This document shows positions 1 to 5,616 of a stretch of 32,925 bases of DNA, one piece after another. The first letter of the stretch is position 1. Each line of letters opens with the position of its first letter. The notes under the pieces were generated by a model. It worked only from the letters and a program-made list of their open reading frames with translations. It was not told the DNA's origin and did no database searches. The stretch comes from an uncultured Verrucomicrobia subdivision 3 bacterium. GTDB lineage: Bacteria; Verrucomicrobiota; Verrucomicrobiia; Limisphaerales; UBA8199. The position numbers and the translations under genes were made by a program. Where the stretch lies: the NCBI GenBank assembly GCA_903913865.1, contig CAIWMU010000010.1, positions 1 to 32,925 on the forward strand, in the 5' to 3' direction.

Positions 1-255
1 GGCCCAGAACTTCTCAGCCTCGGCCTTCAGGACGAGCGTCTTGTAGTGGTTGTGAACGATGTCGGTGCTGCGGTGCCCCATTTGCTGCGCCGTCTTTCCC
101 CCATCCCCATAAAGTGCCAGATGGTAGGAACCGAAAGAGTGGCGAAGCCCGTTTCGAGGCCAGGATTCAATTCCGGCACTGGCCTTGAGTCCCAGCATGT
201 TCTCCCGGAACTCCTGCTCAAAGAAGGCAACCCTGATCTGGCTAAGCCCGCCAAC
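1..255 (-). pseudogene. Tyrosine recombinase (integrase), C-terminal fragment
   Basis: The minus-strand frame is open for 85 codons from an in-frame stop at 256-258 down to the window edge. It carries the C-terminal catalytic core of a phage/island-type tyrosine recombinase: box II NGLRHSFGSYH (catalytic Arg at fragment residue 38), the MGH motif (His61), and HNHY with the nucleophilic tyrosine at residue 71, followed by LVLKAEAEKFW. The N-terminal DNA-binding domain and the first catalytic Arg/Lys boxes are missing. I could not recognise them in any frame of 256-590, so the gene is truncated at its 5' end. The natural C-terminus may lie to the left of the window. It reads away from the tRNA-end fragment at 591-618 and is probably the relic of the enzyme that used that site. 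The family call is firm; calling it a pseudogene assumes no upstream exon was missed. Confidence 0.8.
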
Positions 256-590
256 CTAGGTGCTGGACCATTTCCAACCGTTAAAGCACATACCCAGGGG
301 GCGAGCCAGCAAACTAGGAACCCCGTCCCCTGGTTCAGAATCCAAACCCTAACAAACCGGATCGACTTTCAAAGCGCGCCTATAACAGTGCAGCTCAGGA
401 TGAGACTTTGAGAGGTGCCTCGGACGATTCATCACAAAAATGGCAATCTGAGATTTTAATGACAATTAATGACAATGTGGGGTGCTTTTGCTGCACTTAC
501 GTGCATCTTGAGTACTTTTGCCACTTTGGCGTAAGTGGCGTATTATGCGTTATTTGCGCCAATTACAGGCTTTTAACGAGGTGCCTTATT
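256..590. other. Gene-free attachment-site flank with short repeats
   Basis: No convincing coding frame is present; the long frames here run across the tRNA fragment and have no recognisable protein. The stretch is more AT-rich than the rest of the window. Its right half contains a perfect 10-bp tandem repeat (TTAATGACAA at 457-466 and 467-476) and a dense set of short direct and inverted repeats between 485 and 540. Position and composition fit integrase/excisionase arm-binding DNA beside an attachment site, but that role is inference. Confidence 0.5.
485..540. repeat. Cluster of short direct and inverted repeats beside att site
   Basis: CTTTTGC occurs at 485-491 and 515-521, each followed by a CACTT-containing stretch. 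CACTTAC (494-500) is the inverse of GTAAGTG (531-537), and GCCACTT (520-526) is the inverse of AAGTGGC (533-539). Such repeated half-sites next to an attachment core are typical of arm sites bound by tyrosine recombinases or their directionality factors. No protein-binding data are available. Confidence 0.5.
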
Positions 591-618
591 GTGAGTTCAA
601 ATCTCACCGCCCCGACCA
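591..618 (+). other. 3'-terminal tRNA fragment (probable att site)
   Basis: The 28 nt form a complete T-arm (stem GTGAG 591-595, loop TTCAAAT 596-602, stem CTCAC 603-607). They continue with a 7-nt acceptor strand CGCCCCG (608-614), discriminator A615 and encoded CCA (616-618), then a run of six T. The matching acceptor 5' strand (CGGGGCG), D-arm and anticodon arm are absent upstream, so this is not a functional tRNA. The implied C1-G72 pair with A73 is characteristic of tRNA-Pro. Tyrosine recombinases commonly integrate at tRNA 3' ends and leave such a displaced 3' fragment at the distal end of the element. The orientation predicts an intact tRNA to the left of the window. Confidence 0.75.
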
Positions 619-895
619 TTTTTTATTGGGAAATTCAACAATTCACTCACTTTCCTAACGCGTTTCTCATGACCAGGAAACTCGTTCCGGTGGGGTGTTT
701 TCAGGCTTTTTCGCACTTTTTCCAATTTTCCGCTCTGCATGCCACATTGTGCAACACGGTGCCAAGCCACCACCCGGAACCAACACAACCAACCACACCA
801 AAGCCCTTCAGGCCTATTTTCCCGAAGGGCTGCCGGGCGCAGGCCGCAAAGCCCTTCACCGTTTTCCCGCGAGTGACCCCATCGCCCGGGGCATG

Positions 896-940
896 AAAAA
901 AACCCCTGCCGCACTTCCTTTGGGGTGTGCGGACAGGGGT
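896..940 (-). terminator. Rho-independent terminator, copy 1
   Basis: On the minus strand an imperfect stem pairs ACCCCTG-CCGCAC (902-914) with GTGCGG-A-CAGGGGT (927-940), followed by seven T (complement of 896-902). It is the duplicate of the lpdA terminator at 2774-2817 and would end any transcript crossing the orphan lpdA fragment. Confidence 0.8.
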
Positions 941-960
941 GTGAAAAACTGCGGGTGGGG

Positions 961-1303
961 CTACTGGGCCTTTTTCCGGACCAGGGTGTGGGTGGCGTGG
1001 CCGTAAAAGCCCTCGGCCGCCTCCATGATGGTCTCAGAGAGGGTCGGGTGCGGATGCACGGTCAGGGCGATATCCTTGGCTGTGGCCCCCATCTCGATGG
1101 CAAGCGCCCCCTCGGAGATGAGTTCACCGGCCCCGTATCCCACGATGCCCACGCCAAGCACGCGCTCGGTGTCGGGATCGATGATCAGCTTGGTCAGGCC
1201 TTCGGGATGGTCAAAGGAGAGCGCACGCCCGGAGGCGGCCCACGGGAATTTGGAGACCTGGACCGCAATTCCCTTTGCCTTGGCCTCCGTCAATCCACAC
1301 CAG
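961..1303 (-). pseudogene. Orphan C-terminal fragment of dihydrolipoamide dehydrogenase
   Basis: The frame encodes the dimerisation domain of the E3 enzyme, including the active-site HPHPTLSE motif. It matches the C-terminus of the full-length lpdA at 2838-4256 residue for residue, apart from loss of one Ala-Glu pair (TEAEAKAKG becomes TEAKAKG). The FAD domain, the redox-active cysteine pair and the NAD domain are missing, so it cannot be an active enzyme. Upstream the homology stops at 1303, where a fragment of an unrelated secreted-protein gene begins on the other strand. An ATG at 1291-1293 gives a nominal 110-residue frame, but there is no reason to think it is translated. The normal stop codon and terminator are retained. 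Confidence 0.9.
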
Positions 1304-1555
1304 TCTGGCTACACGAATACCCCTGTTATTCGGATTGCCTCTCCACCGTTCATCCCTTGGTTGGCAATGGCCATCAGCAAAGTCAAAGTCACCCAGCATG
1401 TCGTTCTCGGCAAGAACTACGTCCTCGAATCCTCCTTCAACCTTCAAACGTGGAATCTGGCGGGGAGTCAATTCACGGCTGATGATGAAGTGATCACTTT
1501 GGAGTTTGATGCAGATGTAACAGGTCGGTTTTTCAGAATTCGGCAAGTTCCGTAG
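1304..1555 (+). pseudogene. C-terminal fragment of a secreted protein
   Basis: After the lpdA homology breaks off, a plus-strand frame runs to the TAG at 1553-1555. It encodes about 83 residues, including VTQHVVLGKNYVLESS, a Leu-Gln-Thr-Trp segment, and the end GRFFRIRQVP. This pattern (a Tyr-x-Leu-Glu-Ser-Ser strand, a Trp, then a final aromatic-Arg strand) is a recurrent C-terminal beta-sandwich tail of large extracellular proteins in Verrucomicrobiota. I recognise the style but not a named family. The 5' end is missing because the frame enters the inverted lpdA fragment. A strong terminator follows 17 bp after the stop, so this is the genuine 3' end of a gene whose body has been lost or lies elsewhere. 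Confidence 0.6.
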
Positions 1556-1571
1556 ATTCTGATTCTCGAAC

Positions 1572-1605
1572 GAGCCCCATCGACTCTCGGTCGGTGGGGC
1601 TCTTT
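1572..1605 (+). terminator. Rho-independent terminator
   Basis: GAGCCCCA (1572-1579) pairs with TGGGGCTC (1595-1602). An inner CGAC/GTCG extension closes a 5-nt loop, and TTT follows. It lies 17 bp after the stop of the secreted-protein fragment and presumably served that gene. Confidence 0.8.
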
Positions 1606-1821
1606 AACTACACAATCCTTCCTTGTCACAGTAAAGTTGGGTCGGGAATGGGATTTTGCCCTCGATAGCTTTGGTTGTTAAGGAATTCAAAGTCAGCATT
1701 CGGAGGTTTCCCCACCAATCTTCAGAATTCGAGATCGTTGATTCCCCACCATTTCCGACTGGTTAAGGCTCCCATGAAACTTCAAATGGACAATTTCTTG
1801 ATGACTTGCCATGTTGAAGTC

Positions 1822-2652
1822 ATGTTCGAGCGACACCTAATTTTCAAATTGGTTGGGATTCTTTGCTTAGTCTGTCTGTTGGGGTGCGGCTCTAAGACGA
1901 GATCTACAGGTGTCGGTGCGAAAAACAGAACACTCTCTTTTGACGGCCTCATGGCCGAGGCAGACGCAGGTGACGCTGATGCTCAGTCTGCACTTGGCTA
2001 TCGTTATGACACGGGTATAGGCGTAGAGCAAGACCCCAAGGAGGCACTCAGGTGGTATAGGAAAGCAGCCGAGCAGGGGCTTGCCGAGGCCCAAAATAAT
2101 CTTGGAGCACTCTATCGCAAAGGCGAAGGGGTTGAGAAGGACTACAAGGAGGCCGTCAGGTGGCATAGGAAAGCAGCGGACCAGGGACATCCCCGGGCCC
2201 AAAATAATCTTGGAGCACTTTATGGTAATGGCCAAGGGGTTGAGAAGGACTCCAAAGAGGCCGTTAAGTGGTATTTGAAGGCTGCCGAGCAAGGAGATGC
2301 CTCAGCCCAGTTTAATCTTGGAGTCTGCTATGGCGATGGTCAAGGGGTTGAGAAGGACTACAAGGAGGCTTTCAAGTGGTATTTGAAGGCTGCCGAGCAA
2401 GGAGATGCCTCAGCCCAGGTCAATGTTGGAGCCATCTATTGCAATGGTAGAGGGGTTGAGAAGGACTACGTTGAGGCCTATGCATGGTTGAACATCTCAG
2501 CAGCAAACGGTAACGAATTAGGCAGGAGCAACCTTCATGACATAAAAAAATGGATATCCTCCGAACGGGTGGCCAAAGCTCAAGAACGGACGAAACAGAT
2601 CAAAGCTGAGATCAGTGCAAAGCAGGCCAAAGTGGCTTGGTTGGCTAAGTAG
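1822..2652 (+). CDS. Sel1-repeat (SLR) lipoprotein
   Basis: This is a predicted 276-residue lipoprotein. The start at ATG 1822 is chosen because it gives a compact signal peptide (MFERHLIFKLVG, then a leucine-rich core) ending in the lipobox LLGC; ATG 1774 and 1801 are in-frame alternatives. After lipidation the mature protein has five tandem 36-residue Sel1-like repeats with the consensus A-x-x-x-LG-x-x-Y-x-x-G-x-GV-x-x-D-x-x-EA-x-x-W. A charged helical C-terminus follows (SSERVAKAQERTKQIKAE). Sel1 solenoids mediate protein-protein contacts, and no enzymatic residues are expected. At DNA level the repeats are 108 bp apart and partly near-identical (e.g. around 2270-2312 and 2378-2420), indicating recent internal expansion. 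Codon use is more AT-rich than the neighbours. The gene sits between the two lpdA 3' copies and looks acquired. Partner unknown. Confidence 0.85.
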   Translation: MFERHLIFKLVGILCLVCLLGCGSKTRSTGVGAKNRTLSFDGLMAEADAGDADAQSALGYRYDTGIGVEQDPKEALRWYRKAAEQGLAEAQNNLGALYRKGEGVEKDYKEAVRWHRKAADQGHPRAQNNLGALYGNGQGVEKDSKEAVKWYLKAAEQGDASAQFNLGVCYGDGQGVEKDYKEAFKWYLKAAEQGDASAQVNVGAIYCNGRGVEKDYVEAYAWLNISAANGNELGRSNLHDIKKWISSERVAKAQERTKQIKAEISAKQAKVAWLAK

Positions 2653-2674
2653 GGTTTCCCGATTTCTTGCGTGC

Positions 2675-3186
2675 GTGCAACACGGTGCAAAATGGCCACC
2701 CGGAACCAACACAACCACCAACACCAAAGCCCTTCACCGTTTTCCCGCGAGTGACCCCATCGCCCGGGGCATCAAAAAACCCCTGCCGCACTTCCAGAGG
2801 GGCGTGCGGACAGGGGTGTGAAAAACTGCGGGTCGGGCTACTGGGCCTTTTTCCGGACCAGGGTGTGGGTGGCGTGGCCGTAAAAGCCCTCGGCCGCTTC
2901 CATGATGGTCTCGGAGAGGGTCGGGTGCGGATGCACGGTCAGGGCGATATCCTTGGCTGTGGCCCCCATCTCGATGGCAAGCGCCCCCTCGGAGATGAGT
3001 TCACCGGCCCCGTATCCCACGATGCCCACGCCAAGCACACGCTCGGTGTCGGGATCGATGATCAGCTTGGTCAGGCCTTCGGGATGGTCAAAGGAGAGCG
3101 CACGCCCGGAGGCGGCCCAAGGGAATTTGGATACCTGAACGGCAATTCCCTTTGCCTTGGCCTCGGCCTCTGTCAATCCACACCAG
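2675..3186. repeat. Duplicated lpdA 3' end and terminator, copy 2
   Basis: This is the partner of 749-1303 and forms the 3' end of the intact lpdA plus its terminator and about 100 bp downstream. It lacks the 48-bp unit of copy 1, leaving a single AAAGCCCTTCA. Five of the eight coding substitutions and the 6-bp indel lie in the last ~55 bp before the junction at 3186; the rest of the coding homology has only three differences. Confidence 0.9.
2774..2817 (-). terminator. Rho-independent terminator of the aceE-aceF-lpdA operon
   Basis: On the minus strand, ACCCCTG-T-CCGCAC and GTGCGG-CAGGGGT form a long GC-rich stem (2779-2817) with a 12-nt loop, followed by six T (complement of 2774-2779). 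It lies 21 bp beyond the lpdA stop codon. Confidence 0.9.
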
Positions 3187-4256
3187 GCGAGTTCCGGCTG
3201 GGTGAAAACAACGGCGGGGATGGTGATATCCTGAAACGCACTGTCCTCACCGGCGATCACTTCAACAGCAATCCTGGCCTCCTTGCTGGCCTTGTGGGCG
3301 AGCAGGACACCGCCTGCAATATCACCGATGGCGTAGATGTATGGATCGGTGGTCTGCTGCTTGTCGTTGACGTGGATGAATCCCCTTTCGTCGAAGGACA
3401 CCTTGGTGTTTTCAAGCCCCATGTCGCCGGCGTTTGCGGAGCGGCCCACGGCGATCAACACACGGTCGTAAAGTTCCTCTTTCTTCTCGCCTGCCATGTC
3501 GAACTCGACCTTGATCTGCTTGCCACAGGTGGACATCTTCGAGACCTTGGTCTTGAGACGCATCTCGCGGAAGTTCTTCTTCGCGTAATTGATGATCGGG
3601 CGGGCCAGATCCGGATCGGCACCGGCCAGGATGCTGTCCATGGCCTCAACCAGCACGACCTTGCTGCCCATTTCGGCATAGACCGTGCCCAGTTCCATCC
3701 CGATGTAGCCACCCCCGATGATCAGAAGATTCTCGGGGATGTCCTCGATCTCCAAGGCCTCGGTAGAGGTCATGACCCGGGGATTGCCCAGATCAAAGGC
3801 CTTGGGAAGTGCGGGCCGGGAACCGACCGCCACAATGGCGTTCTCGTAGCTGATCAACTGCTGTCCCTGCTCCGTCTCCACACGCAGGGTGCGGGAATCT
3901 TCAAAGTAACCCCGGCCATGGATCACCTGCACTCCACGGGCCTTGGCCAACTGGGTGATGCCCCCGGAGAGCCGCTGCAGAATCGATTCCTTCCAGGCCC
4001 GAAGCTTGGGCAGGTCGATCACCGGCTCGGCAAACGTGATGCCACGCGAGGCCGACTGGCGGGCGGTGGCGATGGTATGGGAGGCATAGAGCAAAGCCTT
4101 GGAAGGAATGCACCCACGATTGAGGCAGGCTCCCCCGAGGCGCTTTTCCTTCTCAACGAGAATGACTTTCCTGCCCAGATCGGCGGCATAGAATGCGGCG
4201 GCATACCCACCGGGGCCGCCACCCACAACAACGATTTCAGTCTTTAACGGTTCCAT
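2838..4256 (-). CDS. lpdA: Dihydrolipoamide dehydrogenase (E3)
   Basis: A 472-residue flavoenzyme that reoxidises dihydrolipoyl-E2 with NAD+ in 2-oxoacid dehydrogenase complexes. The N-terminal FAD site GGGPGGYAAA is at residues 12-21. The redox-active disulfide motif GGACLNRGCIPSK has Cys44 and Cys49. The NAD-binding GGGYIGMELG lies in the middle domain, followed by a second FAD contact (YAIGDIAGG). The C-terminal dimer interface holds the active-site HPHPTLSE (His444, Glu449). The length is normal for the family. It is the last gene of the aceE-aceF-lpdA operon, 56 bp after aceF, and a strong terminator follows. The last ~350 bp are duplicated at 961-1303 with only synonymous differences, so the present 3' end may have been replaced during an integration or recombination event. 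All key residues are intact. Confidence 0.97.
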   Translation of the reverse strand: MEPLKTEIVVVGGGPGGYAAAFYAADLGRKVILVEKEKRLGGACLNRGCIPSKALLYASHTIATARQSASRGITFAEPVIDLPKLRAWKESILQRLSGGITQLAKARGVQVIHGRGYFEDSRTLRVETEQGQQLISYENAIVAVGSRPALPKAFDLGNPRVMTSTEALEIEDIPENLLIIGGGYIGMELGTVYAEMGSKVVLVEAMDSILAGADPDLARPIINYAKKNFREMRLKTKVSKMSTCGKQIKVEFDMAGEKKEELYDRVLIAVGRSANAGDMGLENTKVSFDERGFIHVNDKQQTTDPYIYAIGDIAGGVLLAHKASKEARIAVEVIAGEDSAFQDITIPAVVFTQPELAWCGLTEAEAKAKGIAVQVSKFPWAASGRALSFDHPEGLTKLIIDPDTERVLGVGIVGYGAGELISEGALAIEMGATAKDIALTVHPHPTLSETIMEAAEGFYGHATHTLVRKKAQ

Positions 4257-4312
4257 AAATTCTTGGAGATTCCCCGGGGCGCGTCCGGACGGTCCCGGGG
4301 TTGTGTCGGGAA

Positions 4313-5611
4313 TCAGGCGAGGACCGCGTCCTCATCCCTGAATTGTTCGATCGCCTTGATCAAGTCCACGGTGAACCGGGCGGCGATGCCGCCATCAATC
4401 ACCCTGTGGTCGTAGGACAGGCCGATAGGCATCATGAGGCGCGGTTCAATGTTCCCGCCACGCACCACGGCTTTGAGTGCCCCCCGGCCCAGCCCGAGAA
4501 TGGCCACTTCCGGCTTGTTGATGATGGGGGTGAAGTGCGCCCCGCCAATGCCACCCTGGTTTGAGATCGTGAACGTGCCGCCCTTCAGTTCATCACCGGA
4601 AACCTTGCGGTCCCGGGCGCGGCGGGCGAGATCCTCCAGCTCGCGGGAGATCTCGAGGATGCTCTTGCGATCCGCATCCCGGATGACCGGCACAATGAGC
4701 CCGGCCTCTGTATCCACCGCAATGCCGATGTGGACGTATTCCTTGAGGACGATCTCCTGGGAGGCCTCGTCCAGGCTGGAGTTGAAGATCGGATGCTTCT
4801 TCAGCGTTTCGGCAACGGCCTTGACCACGAACGGGGTCAGGGTGAGGCGTGTGCCTTTCGCCTCGTAGGCCGCAGCGTGCTTCTTGCGCAGCTCGTTCAA
4901 GGCGGTGATGTCGGCATCGTCGAACTGCGTGACGTGTGGAATCGCATTCCAGTTTTCCGTCATGCGGCGCGAGATGATCTGGCGCAGGGAGGACATCGGC
5001 TTCTTCGAAACCGGGCCCCACTTGGAGAAATCGATCGATTCGGCCACAACCTGTTTCGGCTGTCCCGGCTCGGCTGCCGCTTTCGGCTGGGAAGCCAGGC
5101 GTTGCAGGCGCTGAATGTAGCTGCGCACATCCTCCATCACGATGCGACCGCCCCTCTGGCTGCCCCGCACCTTTGTCAGATCAATGCCCAGATCACGTGC
5201 CAGTTTCCTGATCGAGGGGGATGTCGCCGGGACAGGGAAGGTTTCCACGGTCGGCTCGGCAGCCGGTGGCGCGACCGGCACGCCGGGCTCAGGATGGGGC
5301 GTCTGGATCGGTTCCGGCTCCTCATCCCGGGTGTTCCGGGGCGCAACCGCCTTGACCGGAGCCGCCACTGCTGGCGCCGCCCCGTCCCCAAGCGCGATCA
5401 GGCGGTGACCGACAGCAATCTTATCCCCGCTCTTCACATACACCTTGGATACGGTGCCGGCGCTGGACGAGGGAATCGTCGCCACAGCCTTTTCATTTTC
5501 CAGTTCGAGGATCGCCTGCCCTTTGGTGATGATGTCGCCCTCTTTGACGAACACATTGACGACCGTCCCGGTATCAGCCCCCTCACCCAGTGGTGGAAGT
5601 TTTACGTCCAT
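4313..5611 (-). CDS. aceF: Pyruvate dehydrogenase E2, dihydrolipoamide acetyltransferase
   Basis: A 432-residue core enzyme that carries the swinging lipoyl arm and transfers acetyl groups to CoA. It has a single N-terminal lipoyl domain (about 1-76) with the lipoylation site LENEKAVAT; Lys41 is the acceptor, and Asn-Glu replaces the more usual Thr-Asp before the lysine. A Pro/Ala-rich linker follows. The peripheral-subunit-binding domain (about 130-165) begins SPSIRKLARDLGIDL. After a second linker comes the catalytic domain (about 200-432), ending with SYDHRVIDGG, where His402 and Asp406 are catalytic. One lipoyl domain, rather than three as in E. coli AceF, is common outside the enterics. 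The start lies 5 bp after the E1 stop codon with no visible Shine-Dalgarno sequence, which suggests translational coupling. Confidence 0.95.
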   Translation of the reverse strand: MDVKLPPLGEGADTGTVVNVFVKEGDIITKGQAILELENEKAVATIPSSSAGTVSKVYVKSGDKIAVGHRLIALGDGAAPAVAAPVKAVAPRNTRDEEPEPIQTPHPEPGVPVAPPAAEPTVETFPVPATSPSIRKLARDLGIDLTKVRGSQRGGRIVMEDVRSYIQRLQRLASQPKAAAEPGQPKQVVAESIDFSKWGPVSKKPMSSLRQIISRRMTENWNAIPHVTQFDDADITALNELRKKHAAAYEAKGTRLTLTPFVVKAVAETLKKHPIFNSSLDEASQEIVLKEYVHIGIAVDTEAGLIVPVIRDADRKSILEISRELEDLARRARDRKVSGDELKGGTFTISNQGGIGGAHFTPIINKPEVAILGLGRGALKAVVRGGNIEPRLMMPIGLSYDHRVIDGGIAARFTVDLIKAIEQFRDEDAVLA

Positions 5612-5616
5612 AATAA

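Larger units (their letters stand above)
749..1303. repeat. Duplicated lpdA 3' end and terminator, copy 1
   Basis: This segment is homologous to 2675-3186. It covers the downstream untranslated region, the lpdA terminator and the last ~112 codons of lpdA. Homology begins at GTGCAACACGGTGC and stops abruptly after the shared CCACACCAG at 1303/3186. Relative to copy 2 it has an extra 48-bp unit flanked by a direct repeat AAAGCCCTTCA (800-810 and 848-858), one extra A, and a 6-bp deletion near 1286. In the coding part there are eight substitutions, all synonymous. Confidence 0.9.

Noticed and set aside
543-618. Complete tRNA gene ending at 618
   Set aside because: No acceptor 5' strand, D-arm or anticodon arm can be drawn in the 48 nt before the T-arm, so only a 3' fragment is supported.
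408-896. Long plus-strand open frame of about 160 codons in the left region
   Set aside because: It runs straight through the tRNA 3' fragment and the duplicated non-coding DNA, has no recognisable protein features, and is AT-biased in a non-coding manner.
961-1293. Functional short lipoamide dehydrogenase-like protein (110 residues)
   Set aside because: It has only the dimerisation domain, lacks FAD and NAD sites and the redox disulfide, and has no start signal. The synonymous-only divergence is better explained by recent truncation than by present function.
1867-2652. CRISPR-like array in the 108-bp repeats
   Set aside because: The repeats are in-frame codons for Sel1 motifs and the intervals are coding, not unique spacers.
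2667-4247. Very long plus-strand frame (526 codons) opposite lpdA
   Set aside because: It is the antisense shadow of lpdA, created by GC-rich codon bias; the minus-strand frame has every lipoamide dehydrogenase motif.
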